Positions 32,897 through 41,515 of a stretch of 64,000 nucleotides of DNA are shown piece by piece. The notes beneath the pieces were generated by a model. It was not told where the DNA came from. It worked only from the letters and a program-made list of their open reading frames with translations, and did no database searches. The stretch's first letter is position 1, and every line of letters begins with the position of its first letter. The stretch is from Rhabdothermincola salaria (GTDB lineage Bacteria > Actinomycetota > Acidimicrobiia > Acidimicrobiales > Acidimicrobilacustridaceae), in contig NZ_JAJQXW010000001.1 of NCBI RefSeq assembly GCF_021246445.1, forward strand, positions 1,692,168-1,756,167. The letters run 5' to 3'. The translations under genes were made by a program, and so were the position numbers.

Positions 32897-34761
32897 TCCT
32901 CGAGACCATCTCGTCGCCCGCTGACCTCCGGTCGCTCACCTACGACCAGCTCGACGTGCTCGCCGCCGAGATGCGTGAGCTCATCGTCGACGCCGTCAAC
33001 GCCAACGGCGGCCACCTGGGGTCGAACCTCGGCGTGGTCGAGCTCACGTTGGCCCTGCACCGCGTGTTCGACTCGCCCCACGACATCATCTTGTGGGACA
33101 CCGGCCACCAGGCCTACCCGCACAAGATCGTCACCGGACGAGCTGGTGACTTCACCGGTCTGCGCCAGTCCGGGGGGATGTCGGGCTACCCCAGCCGCGA
33201 CGAGAGCGAGCACGACTGGGTCGAGAACAGCCACGCCTCCACCATCCTCAGCTACGCCTACGGGCTGGCCGTGGCCCAGGCGGCCGACGGGGCCGACCCG
33301 CGCCGCATCGTCGCCGTCGTCGGCGACGGCTCCATGACCGGGGGCATGGCCTTCGAGGGGCTCAACAACCTCGGCCACTCCGGCCGCGACTGCATCATCA
33401 TCCTCAACGACAACGGGCGCTCGTACGCGCCCACCATCTCCAAGCTGGGCGAGAGCCTGGTGAAGATCCGCAACAACCCCGTGTACATGCGTCGTCAGGC
33501 CAAGCTCGAGAAGGCGCTGGCCGAGATGCCCGTGGTGGGCGGTTTCGCCGAGCGGGGCCTCGAGGCCACCAAGGCCGCCATCCGGGAGATGTGGGAGCCC
33601 CATGCCTTCTTCGAAACGCTCGGTGTGCGCTACGCCGGCCCCTTCGACGGCCACGACATCGAGGCCCTCGAGGAGGCCCTGCACAACGCCACGGAGATGA
33701 GCGGGCCGCAGGTGCTGCACGTGCTCACCCAGAAGGGGCGCGGCTACGGCCCGGCCGAGAACGACCCGATCAAGCGGATGCACGACATCGGGGCCCCCAA
33801 GCCGGGCAGCTACACCGCGGCGTTCACCGAGGCGCTCATCACCGAAGCCGAGATCCACCCCGAGATCGTGGCCATCACCGCGGCCATGCCCGACTCCACG
33901 GGCCTGTTGCCCTTCGCCGACCGCTTCCCCGACCGCTGCTTCGACGTCGGCATCGCCGAGCAGCATGCCGTCACCTCGGCGGCGGGCATGGCCATGGGCG
34001 GCCTGCGTCCAGTCGTGGCCCTCTACTCCACCTTCCTCACCCGGGCCATCGACCAGGTCAACCTCGACGTCGGCCTGCACCGCCAGCCGGTCGTGTTCTG
34101 CCTCGACCGTGCCGGCATCACCGGCGACGACGGCCCCTCCCACCACGGCATCCTCGACATGGTGCTGCTCACCAAGGTCCCGGGCATGACCGTGTTCGCC
34201 CCGGCGTCGTACCAGGAGCTCGGTCAGATGTTCCACGACGCCCTCGAGATCACCGACGGACCGGTGGCCATCCGATGGGCCAAGACCGCCGCCCGCCAGG
34301 CGGCTCCCGGTGAGGTCGGTGCCGGGCTGAAGGCCCGGCGACTGCGTCGCGGCGACGACTTGTGCCTCATCTCGGTCGGCAAGATGCTCGATGCCGCCGA
34401 GGCCGCGGCCGAGCGCCTCGAAGCCGACGGCGTCTCGGTCTCGCTGTGGGATGCTCGCGTGGTCAAGCCGCTCGACCCGGCGATGCTCGACGACGCCGGA
34501 CGCCACCCCTACGTGGTCACCGTCGAGGACGGTCTGCGCGACGGCGGCGTGGGCATGGCCATCGCCGACCAGCTCGCCGAGCTCACCGTGGGCCGGCCCG
34601 AGCCGCGGGTGCGGGTGTTGGGCGTGCCCGCGCAGTACATCCCCCACGCCAAGCCCGACGTCATCCTCGCCGACCTGGGCCTCGACACCTCCGGCATCGT
34701 CGCCTCGGCGGTCTCGTTGATGGCGGCCGACCACCCCGAAGGCGCCTCGGCCACGGTCTGA
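32893..34761 (+). CDS. dxs: 1-deoxy-D-xylulose-5-phosphate synthase (DXS)
   Basis: Thiamine-diphosphate enzyme that condenses pyruvate and glyceraldehyde 3-phosphate, the first step of the MEP isoprenoid pathway. Motifs: TGHQAYPHK, the cofactor site GDGSMTGGMAFEGLNN, IAEQHAVTSAAGMA, DRAGITGDDGPSHHG and VVTVEDGLRDGGVG. At 622 residues it is complete. Translation is coupled to the PAP2 gene. The preceding membrane genes suggest that isoprenoid supply and polyprenyl-lipid handling are expressed together. Confidence 0.97.
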   Translation: MILETISSPADLRSLTYDQLDVLAAEMRELIVDAVNANGGHLGSNLGVVELTLALHRVFDSPHDIILWDTGHQAYPHKIVTGRAGDFTGLRQSGGMSGYPSRDESEHDWVENSHASTILSYAYGLAVAQAADGADPRRIVAVVGDGSMTGGMAFEGLNNLGHSGRDCIIILNDNGRSYAPTISKLGESLVKIRNNPVYMRRQAKLEKALAEMPVVGGFAERGLEATKAAIREMWEPHAFFETLGVRYAGPFDGHDIEALEEALHNATEMSGPQVLHVLTQKGRGYGPAENDPIKRMHDIGAPKPGSYTAAFTEALITEAEIHPEIVAITAAMPDSTGLLPFADRFPDRCFDVGIAEQHAVTSAAGMAMGGLRPVVALYSTFLTRAIDQVNLDVGLHRQPVVFCLDRAGITGDDGPSHHGILDMVLLTKVPGMTVFAPASYQELGQMFHDALEITDGPVAIRWAKTAARQAAPGEVGAGLKARRLRRGDDLCLISVGKMLDAAEAAAERLEADGVSVSLWDARVVKPLDPAMLDDAGRHPYVVTVEDGLRDGGVGMAIADQLAELTVGRPEPRVRVLGVPAQYIPHAKPDVILADLGLDTSGIVASAVSLMAADHPEGASATV

Positions 34762-34771
34762 TTCCGGTCGA

Positions 34772-34800
34772 GCTGCCCCCCGGGTCCGGCTCGGGGCAGC
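34772..34800. terminator. Hairpin between dxs and the DUF35 gene
   Basis: GCTGCCCC/GGGGCAGC arms with a 13-nt loop, 10 bp after the dxs stop and just before the convergent DUF35 stop. Confidence 0.5.
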
Positions 34801-34806
34801 ACCCGG

Positions 34807-35208
34807 TCAGGGCCTCAGCGAGAAGCGCAGCTCGGTCCAGCCGTCGTGGTCGACGAAGCGGGCCTGCACGGACGCGCCGATCGCCGTGTCCTGGTAGGGC
34901 TCGACCCGACCGAAGACGCGACCGCCGCCGTCGAGGTCGACGGTGGCCACGCAGTACGGCACCTCGTCGGCCGAGGCCGGGGTGAGCGGGCGGTGCACCC
35001 GCACGAACGAGTACACGGTGCCGGTGCCCGGCACCTCGAGGTCCTCGCCGCCGGCCGCGCCCTGGGCCCCGCAGTAGGGGCACGACGGCAGGCGCTGGAT
35101 GCGGCGGCGGTCGCAGGACGGGCAGCGTTGGACGACGACCCGGTGGGCGGCGAGGTGCTCCCACCAGGGGGCGGACAGCTCGTCGGGCGTGGGGACGGGG
35201 AGGGTCAT
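34807..35208 (-). CDS. DUF35 OB-fold/zinc-ribbon acyl-CoA-associated protein
   Basis: 133 residues: rubredoxin-like ribbon with CPSCDRRRIQRLPSCPYC (two CxxC pairs) followed by an OB fold (GTVYSFVRVHRPLTP, VPYCVATVDLDGG, GRVEPY). DUF35 proteins bind CoA esters and partner thiolase-like Ltp proteins to form retro-aldolases. The closest candidate partner here is the Ltp2-like protein 6.3 kb away at 41.5 kb. It is the last of four minus-strand genes (amidohydrolase, ligase, hydratase, DUF35). Confidence 0.88.
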   Translation of the reverse strand: MTLPVPTPDELSAPWWEHLAAHRVVVQRCPSCDRRRIQRLPSCPYCGAQGAAGGEDLEVPGTGTVYSFVRVHRPLTPASADEVPYCVATVDLDGGGRVFGRVEPYQDTAIGASVQARFVDHDGWTELRFSLRP

Positions 35209-35215
35209 GGTCGTC

Positions 35216-36061
35216 TCACCGTCCCTCGAAGCGCGGCGTGCGCTTCTCGCGGAAGGCGGCCAACCCCTCGGGGGCGTCGTGGGAGGTGAGGCAGTAGTAG
35301 ACGTCGCGCTCGAGCTCGTAGCGCAGCCCGGCGTCCACGGAGCCGTTGTCGGCCCACAGGTCGTGCATCACCGCTTTGGCGTTGGCCACTGCCAGCGGGC
35401 TCTTGGCCGCCACCTCGGTGGCGAAGGCCAACCCCTCGTCGAGGAGGTCGGCGTCGGGGACGACCCGGCTGGCCAGACCCCACTCGACGCACTCGGGGGC
35501 CGTCAGCAACCGGCCGCTGAAGACCAGCTCCGCGGCTCGGGCCCGACCGATGGCCCGGGGCAGCAGGGTGAGCACCCCTCCCCCGCCCATCTGGCCGAAG
35601 TTGAGGTGACCGTCGCCGATGCGGGCCGACTCGGCCACCAGGGCGAAGTCGCAGTTGAGGATCAGCTCCAGCCCGCCGGCGACGGCGACGCCGTTGACCA
35701 GGGCCACGGTGGGCACCGGCAGCTGGCGGAAGCGACCGAACACGCGGTGCAGGTCGGCCACGAAGCGAGGGAACGCCACCGGGTCCTGCTGCAGCTCCTG
35801 GTAGCCCTTCAGGTCGCCGCCGGCGCTGAACGCCCGTCCGTTGCCGGTCACCAGGACCGTGGCCACCTGCGGGTCGAAGGCGATCTCGTCGAGCGCGGCG
35901 TCGAGGGCGGCGAGCACGGACGTGTCGATGGGGTTGAGGCTGTCGGGGCGGTTGAGGCGCACGACCGCCACCGTGCGGGCGCCGTCGCCCACCGACAGGC
36001 GCTCCCACACGACGGGATCGTCGCCGCCCGTCGGGGCGCGGTCCTCGGGGGTCTCAGCCAT
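35216..36061 (-). CDS. Enoyl-CoA hydratase/isomerase family protein
   Basis: 281-residue crotonase fold: VVRLNRPDSLNPIDTSVLAAL, the oxyanion-hole segment GNGRAFSAGGDLKGYQEL, VNGVAVAGGLELILNCDFALVAE (in part) and FGQMGGGGVLTLLPRAIG. At the second catalytic position the motif reads DGHLNFGQMG; I see no Glu where classical hydratases have it, so isomerase or lyase chemistry is possible. It overlaps the upstream ligase gene by 8 bp and ends 7 bp before DUF35. Confidence 0.85.
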   Translation of the reverse strand: MAETPEDRAPTGGDDPVVWERLSVGDGARTVAVVRLNRPDSLNPIDTSVLAALDAALDEIAFDPQVATVLVTGNGRAFSAGGDLKGYQELQQDPVAFPRFVADLHRVFGRFRQLPVPTVALVNGVAVAGGLELILNCDFALVAESARIGDGHLNFGQMGGGGVLTLLPRAIGRARAAELVFSGRLLTAPECVEWGLASRVVPDADLLDEGLAFATEVAAKSPLAVANAKAVMHDLWADNGSVDAGLRYELERDVYYCLTSHDAPEGLAAFREKRTPRFEGR

Positions 36062-37700
36062 GGGTGTCGTCTCCGGGGGTGAGGGCTCGCACCAGTTCGT
36101 GCTTCTGGATCTTGCCCGATGCGGTGGTGGGCAGGACGTCGACGACCTCGAGGCGCTCGGGGCGCTTGTAGACGGCCAGCCCGGCGGCGTCGAGGCGTTC
36201 GATCATGGTGTCGAAGTCGAGCGTGGTGCCGCCGCGCAGCACCACGCAGGCGCAGGTGCGCTCACCCAGGCGGGCGTCGGGCAAGCCGATGACCGCGGCC
36301 CGCTCGACCTCGGGGAAGGCGACCAGCAGCTCTTCGATCTCGCGCGGGGTGATGTTGATGCCACCCCGGATGATGATCTCCTTCTTGCGGCCCACGACCG
36401 TGAGGTAGCCCTCGTCGTCGACCCGGACGAGGTCGCCGGAGCGCACCCAGCCATCCGGGTGGAAGGTGGCCGCGGTGCGGTCGGGGTCGGCGAAGAAGCC
36501 GACGCACGTGTCGGGACCGCGCACCTCGAGCTCCCCGCTCTCACCCGGGTCCACGATCGCACCGTCCTCGTCGACCACGCGGAGCTCGACGTGGCTCATG
36601 GCCCGGCCGTCGGTGTCGCGCTGGTGGTCGGCGCTCGAGTCCGGCCGGTTCCAGGTGGCTACCAGCACCTCGGTGGAGCCGTAGAGGCGCAGCACGCCGA
36701 TGCCCCGCTCGGCGGCCGCGTCGACCAGGGCCGCCGGCACGGGCGCCCCTCCGCTGCCGAACAGGCGCAGCGAGTCGAGCCGCACCTGGCGGCGGTGGGC
36801 GGCCTCGGTGAGGTCCTGGAGGAAGGTGGTGGCGGCCAGGGTGTAGGTGCACCCCTCCGCCGTCACCAGGTCGATGGCCTCGTCCGCGTCCCAACGGTCC
36901 TGCAGGACGAGGGGGAGCCCGTGGTGCAGGGCGAAGCGCAACCCGTAGTTGAAGCCGGTGGAGTGCCCCACCGGGGAGGGCATCCAGACCACGTCGGCGT
37001 CGCCCACCCCCAGGTCGGTGTGGGCGATGCGCACGCTGAACCCGGCGGTCTGCTCGGTGTGCATGATGGCCTTGGGTCGCGCTTCGGTGCCCGAGGTGAA
37101 GATGAGCTCCGACACCGTGCTCGGGTCGCGGTCGCCGAGAACAGGACCGGCGTCGAGCGCGACGGGCTCGCCCTCGCCGACGACGGAGAACCCCGACGCC
37201 GCCGGGTCGGCGGGGACCACCACGATCAGCGGGTCGAGACCGGTGGTGGCGGCGACCTCGGCGGCCAGCGCCACGTGGTCGCATCCCCGGTACTCGGCCG
37301 GAACCACGACCGCGGCCGGGCGGGCCGTGGTGAAGACGTGGGCCAGCTCGCGCTGGCGGTAGTTGGGGAGCAACGGGTTGATCACCGCACCCAGGGAGAG
37401 CACGGCCACGGCCACCACCGCGGCCTCGTGGCGGTTCGGCAGCTGCACCGACACCACGTCGCCCGCCCCCACCCCCCGCGCCGCCAGGGCGGCGGCCAGA
37501 GCGGCGGCCTCGGCGGCCAGCTCGGCGTAGGTCGTGCGGCGATGCCCGTCGACGACGGCCAGCCCCCCGGGTCGGGTGGCGGCGTGGTGCGCCACCCGAC
37601 CGGGCAGGGTCGTGTGGTCCCACCAGCCCGCGTCGCGATAGGCCGCGGCGCGTGCCGGCGGGGTCACCAGGTCGGTGAGTGCCCCGTGGCTGTCCCCCAC
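36054..37700 (-). CDS. Acyl-CoA synthetase (AMP-forming)
   Basis: 548-residue ANL-family ligase that activates a carboxylic acid as an AMP ester and then a CoA thioester. The P-loop is IFTSGTEARPKAIMHTE (a variant of TSGTTGxPK), A5 is YGSTEVLVATW, A7/A8 is SGDLVRVDDEGYLTVVGRKK (in part) with the RGGINITPREIEELL hinge, and A10 is PTTASGKIQKHEL with the catalytic Lys. Substrate unknown. Context with hydratase, DUF35 and amidohydrolase suggests it activates the product of the amidohydrolase. Confidence 0.92.
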   Translation of the reverse strand: MGDSHGALTDLVTPPARAAAYRDAGWWDHTTLPGRVAHHAATRPGGLAVVDGHRRTTYAELAAEAAALAAALAARGVGAGDVVSVQLPNRHEAAVVAVAVLSLGAVINPLLPNYRQRELAHVFTTARPAAVVVPAEYRGCDHVALAAEVAATTGLDPLIVVVPADPAASGFSVVGEGEPVALDAGPVLGDRDPSTVSELIFTSGTEARPKAIMHTEQTAGFSVRIAHTDLGVGDADVVWMPSPVGHSTGFNYGLRFALHHGLPLVLQDRWDADEAIDLVTAEGCTYTLAATTFLQDLTEAAHRRQVRLDSLRLFGSGGAPVPAALVDAAAERGIGVLRLYGSTEVLVATWNRPDSSADHQRDTDGRAMSHVELRVVDEDGAIVDPGESGELEVRGPDTCVGFFADPDRTAATFHPDGWVRSGDLVRVDDEGYLTVVGRKKEIIIRGGINITPREIEELLVAFPEVERAAVIGLPDARLGERTCACVVLRGGTTLDFDTMIERLDAAGLAVYKRPERLEVVDVLPTTASGKIQKHELVRALTPGDDTHG

Positions 37701-37716
37701 TCGTGCCCCCTCCGGC

Positions 37717-38835
37717 TCAGGAGCCGAAGCCGTACAGGCGCTGGGAGTTGCCGGCGAGGACCAGCTGGCGATCAGCGGGGTCGATGCCGGCCATCGACGA
37801 CTGGATGACCCGCCAGGAGTTCGGCCAGTCGGCGCTGATGTGGGGGTAGTCGTTGGACCACAGCACCCGCTCGGCCCCCACGTAGTCGAGGTTGCGCAGG
37901 CCGAACGTGTCGGTCATGTAGCCGAAGTGGAAGTGTCGCGAGATGTACTCGCTGGGGGGCATCTCCAGTCCGAAGTCGCTGACCGGGTCGAGTCGGAAGT
38001 AGTTGTTGTCGATCTGCTCCTTGACGTAGGGCACCCAGCCGAAGTCGGTCTCGGCGAACATCACGTCGAGCTCGGGGAAGCGGTCGAAGACCCCGGCGAA
38101 GATCATCTCGATCATGCGGTTGGGGGCGTCGAAGAAGCGGCCGTAGCCGGGGAGCTTGGCCTTGTGGGCGGCCGGGAAGGACTGCGTCATGGTGACGTGG
38201 ATGCTCAACGGGAGGCGACGCTCGGCCAGCACCCCGAAGACCTTGTCGTCCTCGGGCTGGATCTGGAGCGTGCCGTGGGGCCAGCAGCCCATCATCACGC
38301 CGCGCATGCCGGGGCGGTCCATCACCCGGTCGATCTCGGCCAGGGCTTCCTCGACGCCCCGGTTGGGGATGATGGCCAGTCCGCCGAAGCGCTCGGGGGC
38401 GTAGCCGACGTACTCGCTGATCCAGTCGTTGTAGGCCCGGATCATGGCCAGGTGGTACTCGGCGTCGGTGTTGGCGACGATGGCGTTGGACAGCCGGGGA
38501 GTGGGGTACATGACCTCGGCGTCGACGCCGTCGCGGTCCATCTCCTCGAGGCGGGCTGCGGGGTCCCAGCCGCCGCGGCGGATGTCGTCGAAGCGGGCCC
38601 AGCCCTTCATCTCCTCGGGAGCCAGGCCGGCGCAGGCGTTCATGCCGAAGTTGATGGGGTCCTTCACGCCTTCGATGACCCAGGCGTCGCCCTCGTCGAA
38701 GTGCTCGATGCGAGGAGCCCGGTCCTTGAACGCGGCCGGCACCCGGTCGATCCAGAGGTCCGGCGGCTCGTTGACGTGGCTGTCGCCGGAGATGACCCTG
38801 TAGCGGCGTCCCTTGGTCTGATCGGTCGTACCCAT
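37717..38835 (-). CDS. Amidohydrolase-2 family metal-dependent hydrolase/decarboxylase, paralogue A
   Basis: 372-residue TIM barrel of the ACMSD/gamma-resorcylate decarboxylase type. Metal ligands are visible as SGDSHVNEP near residue 16-24, SIHVTMTQ in the middle and SNDYPHISADWP near the end (catalytic Asp). It shares the SHVNEPPxLWxDRVP, GVKDPINFG and YPTPRLS blocks with paralogue B at 54.3 kb. ATG with AGAGGGG upstream. Its promoter overlaps that of the divergent acyl-CoA dehydrogenase. It leads the ligase-hydratase-DUF35 operon (16 bp to the ligase). Confidence 0.9.
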   Translation of the reverse strand: MGTTDQTKGRRYRVISGDSHVNEPPDLWIDRVPAAFKDRAPRIEHFDEGDAWVIEGVKDPINFGMNACAGLAPEEMKGWARFDDIRRGGWDPAARLEEMDRDGVDAEVMYPTPRLSNAIVANTDAEYHLAMIRAYNDWISEYVGYAPERFGGLAIIPNRGVEEALAEIDRVMDRPGMRGVMMGCWPHGTLQIQPEDDKVFGVLAERRLPLSIHVTMTQSFPAAHKAKLPGYGRFFDAPNRMIEMIFAGVFDRFPELDVMFAETDFGWVPYVKEQIDNNYFRLDPVSDFGLEMPPSEYISRHFHFGYMTDTFGLRNLDYVGAERVLWSNDYPHISADWPNSWRVIQSSMAGIDPADRQLVLAGNSQRLYGFGS

Positions 38836-38895
38836 GTGATTCCCCTCTGGTGGCCGGAGCGTGGCGGGACGCCCTGCGCCCCACCCCAAGTGTTC

Positions 38896-38905
38896 TAAGA
38901 TTATA
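38896..38905. promoter_or_regulatory. Overlapping divergent -10 boxes
   Basis: TAAGAT (plus, 38896-38901) and a perfect TATAAT (minus, 38900-38905) overlap by 2 bp in the 132-bp gap between amidohydrolase A and the dehydrogenase. Each would give a leader of about 60 nt, and both genes have ribosome sites, so only one can be occupied by polymerase at a time. Confidence 0.6.
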
Positions 38906-38967
38906 AGGAAAGAGCGGAGGCTGTCCACCGGGGAGCCGACCCCACGCCGATCCCACGAGGAGCCCCC

Positions 38968-40113
38968 ATGGACCGAGACGTGTTCGAACCCGAGCACGAG
39001 GAGCTGCGGCGCACGGTGCGGCGGTGGGTGCAGGACGAGGTCGCCCCCGAGCACCCCCGCTTCCGCACCGAGCACGTCATCGACCGGCAGGTCTGGCGGC
39101 GCGCCGGCGAGCTGGGGCTGCTCGGGCTGGCGGTGCCCGAGGCCTACGGCGGAGGGGGCATCGACGACTTCCGCTTCAACGCGGTCGTCAACGAGGAGCT
39201 GTGCCGCCAGGGGCTGGCGCTGGGCTCCGCGTTCCAGATCCACAGCGATGTCGTGGCCCCGTACCTGCTCGAGCTCACGACCGACGAACAACGCCAGCGC
39301 TGGCTCCCGGGGTTCTGCACCGGCGAGACGTTGTGCGCCATCGCCATGACCGAGCCCGGCGCGGGCAGCGACCTGGCCGCTCTGCGCACCAGCGCGCGAC
39401 GCGACGGCGACGACTGGGTGCTCGACGGCGCCAAGACGTTCATCACCAACGGCACCACCGCGGACCTCGTCGTGGTCGCCGCCCGCACCACGCCCGACTC
39501 GCGCAACCGGGGCATCAGCCTCTTCGTGGTCGAGAAGGGCATGGCCGGCTTCCAGCAGGACCGCCAGTTGGAGAAGATCGGGCAGCCCGAGGCCGACACC
39601 GCCGAGCTCTTCTTCGACGGCGTCCGGCTCCCGGCCGGGAACCTCCTCGGTGACGTCGACGGCGGCTGGGCCGCCATGATGCAGCGCCTCCCCCAGGAGC
39701 GCCTCTCCACCGCCATCTCCAACGTCGCCCACGCCGGACGCGCCGTCGAGCAGACCCTCGAGCACGTGCGGACCCGGGAGGCCTTCGGATCGCCGATCGG
39801 CTCGTTCCAGCACAACAAGTTCCTGCTGGCCGAGCTCGTCACCGAGCTCGAGGTCACGCAGGTCTACGTGGACCGCTGCCTGGCCCTGCACGTCGAAGGC
39901 CGTCTCGACGCCACCGGTGCGGCCAAGGCCAAGTACTGGAGCGCCGACGTGCAGAACCGGGTGATCGACGCCTGCGTCCAACTGCACGGAGGCTACGGCT
40001 ACATGGCCGAGTACGACGTGGCCCGAGCCTGGGCCGACGCGCGCGTCTCGCGCATCTGGGCCGGGTCCAACGAGATCATGAAGGAGCTGATCGGGCGATC
40101 GCTCGGGCTCTGA
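38968..40113 (+). CDS. Acyl-CoA dehydrogenase
   Basis: FAD enzyme that introduces the alpha-beta double bond into an acyl-CoA. 381 residues with the FAD loop CAIAMTEPGAGSDLAALRTSA (in part), the FITNGTTADL segment, RTREAFGSPIGSFQHNKF and the C-terminal GGYGYMAEYDVARAWADAR and RIWAGSNEIMKELIGRSLG. ATG with GAGGAG 7 nt upstream. It is transcribed alone, away from amidohydrolase A, and its product would feed the enoyl-CoA hydratases in the region. Confidence 0.95.
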   Translation: MDRDVFEPEHEELRRTVRRWVQDEVAPEHPRFRTEHVIDRQVWRRAGELGLLGLAVPEAYGGGGIDDFRFNAVVNEELCRQGLALGSAFQIHSDVVAPYLLELTTDEQRQRWLPGFCTGETLCAIAMTEPGAGSDLAALRTSARRDGDDWVLDGAKTFITNGTTADLVVVAARTTPDSRNRGISLFVVEKGMAGFQQDRQLEKIGQPEADTAELFFDGVRLPAGNLLGDVDGGWAAMMQRLPQERLSTAISNVAHAGRAVEQTLEHVRTREAFGSPIGSFQHNKFLLAELVTELEVTQVYVDRCLALHVEGRLDATGAAKAKYWSADVQNRVIDACVQLHGGYGYMAEYDVARAWADARVSRIWAGSNEIMKELIGRSLGL

Positions 40114-40114
40114 C

Positions 40115-40147
40115 GGGCGCTCGCGGCCGGGGTGGGGCCGCTCGCCC
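40115..40147. terminator. Imperfect hairpin after the acyl-CoA dehydrogenase gene
   Basis: GGGCG plus GCGGCC pair with GGCCGC plus CGCCC around an internal loop, directly after the stop codon and before the convergent SDR end. Confidence 0.4.
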
Positions 40148-40151
40148 CGCG

Positions 40152-40919
40152 TCAGATCGACGTGGCCACCCCACCATCGACCTGCAACGTCTGGCCGAGG
40201 ACGTAGCTGGCATCCTCGGACGCCAACCAGGCGATGGCGGCCGCCAGCTCCTCCGGTTCCCCGATGCGGCCCACGATGGTCTGGGTGGCCGCGATCTGGT
40301 CGATCTCGTCGGGGGTGCGGTTGCGACGCATCAGTGGGGTGGCCACCGGACCCGGCGCCACGCAGTTGGCCCGGATGCCCTCGGGGCCGTGGTCGATGGC
40401 CAGCGAACGGGTGAGGGCGATCACCGCGGCCTTGGCCGCGATGTAGCCGGGGTTGGCCTTCATGCCCCGGATCGCAGCCCCCGACGACACGTTCACGATG
40501 GCCCCGCCTCCGGCGGCGCGCATGTGGGGGATGGCCGCCCGGCACATGGCGTAGACGCTCGTGAGGTTGAGGTCGACGAGGCGCTGCCAGGCCTCGGGGT
40601 CGAGCGCGTCGATGGTGACGCCGGGCCGGGAACCGCCCACCACGTTGACCAGCACGTCGAGCCCGCCCAGCTCGACGACGACGTCGTCGACGAGGCGCTG
40701 CGCCTCGTCGGCGGAGGTGGCGTCGAGGTGGCGCGGGTGCACCCGGGCGGCGACACCGGCGTCGCCGTCCCAGCGTCGGGCGAGGCCGTCATCGTCGATG
40801 TCGGCCGCCACCACCGTCAGCCCGTCCCGAGCCAGGCGCTCGACCACGGCCGCACCGATGCCGTCGGCGCCGGCGGTCACCAGCGCCACCCGACCCGGCG
40901 CCCCTCCCTGGTCGCTCAC
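40152..40919 (-). CDS. Short-chain dehydrogenase/reductase, near the Ltp2-like gene
   Basis: 255 residues, classical SDR: nucleotide site VTAGADGIGAA, NVVGG for the usual NNAG, catalytic SS and YIAAK in the region NVSSGAAIRGMKANPGYIAAK (split by positions 140-160), and PGPVATPL near the end. Probably an NAD(P)-dependent hydroxy/keto oxidoreductase of a CoA ester or ring alcohol. GTG 40917-40919 overlaps the SnoaL stop by 4 nt. Confidence 0.9.
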   Translation of the reverse strand: MSDQGGAPGRVALVTAGADGIGAAVVERLARDGLTVVAADIDDDGLARRWDGDAGVAARVHPRHLDATSADEAQRLVDDVVVELGGLDVLVNVVGGSRPGVTIDALDPEAWQRLVDLNLTSVYAMCRAAIPHMRAAGGGAIVNVSSGAAIRGMKANPGYIAAKAAVIALTRSLAIDHGPEGIRANCVAPGPVATPLMRRNRTPDEIDQIAATQTIVGRIGEPEELAAAIAWLASEDASYVLGQTLQVDGGVATSI

Positions 40920-41470
40920 CGGCTGGCGAAGAGCGGGTTGCGGGCGTTCTCGGAGAAGACGGTGAAGTGCGAGACCTTCCAGCGACCGTCGACCTTGCGG
41001 AACTCGAAGACGTAGGCGCCCTCGTGCTGGCCGCGCACGAAGTCGGGCACCTCGCCCTTGGAGGCCACCATCGAGTAGGCGGCGACTGCCCAGGCCGTGG
41101 TGCCGTCGTCGGCCAGCCGGACCATGTCGCCCACGATCAGGTGGCGCAGCTCGTAGGTGTTGAGCTCGGCCGCCGGCGGGGCCTCGCCTCCCTCGCGGGG
41201 GAGCACGGGGGCCTCGTAGACCTCCTTGAGGGCCTCCTTGCCCTGGATCCGCTCGGCGAGAGTGCCTCCGAGCACCCGCTCGATGTCGTCGGTGTAGTGC
41301 TCGAGCAGCTCGTCCCAGCGCCGGGCGTCGCACAGGTAGCCGTAGGCCATGATGACCTCGCGGATGGCCGTCTTGTCCTCGAGCGCGGTCAGGCGCTCCT
41401 CGACGGTCGAGCGTCGTCGCTCGGGCCGCCGGAACACGTCGAGCACCTGGTCCAGCTCCTGATCCTGCAT
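40916..41470 (-). CDS. SnoaL-like (NTF2-fold) protein
   Basis: 184 residues with an NTF2-like alpha+beta cone: EERLTALEDKTAIREVIMAY, CDARRWDELLEHYTDDIE, then strands such as VEGAYVFEFRKVDGRWKVSHF-type sequence near the end. Members act as hydratases, isomerases or dehydratases, often on polycyclic substrates, but active residues vary too much to assign. It sits between the SDR (GTGA overlap) and the Ltp2-like gene (45 bp). Confidence 0.8.
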   Translation of the reverse strand: MQDQELDQVLDVFRRPERRRSTVEERLTALEDKTAIREVIMAYGYLCDARRWDELLEHYTDDIERVLGGTLAERIQGKEALKEVYEAPVLPREGGEAPPAAELNTYELRHLIVGDMVRLADDGTTAWAVAAYSMVASKGEVPDFVRGQHEGAYVFEFRKVDGRWKVSHFTVFSENARNPLFASR

Positions 41471-41515
41471 GGTTCCCCCTGTCGGCCACGGTGGGCCGGT
41501 GTCGTGTCGCAGTTG

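Noticed and set aside
37717-40545. A 942-codon frame extending amidohydrolase A upstream
   Set aside because: The upstream part is antisense to the acyl-CoA dehydrogenase and very rich in Arg, Gly and His. The real start is the ATG at 38835 with a ribosome site and promoter.
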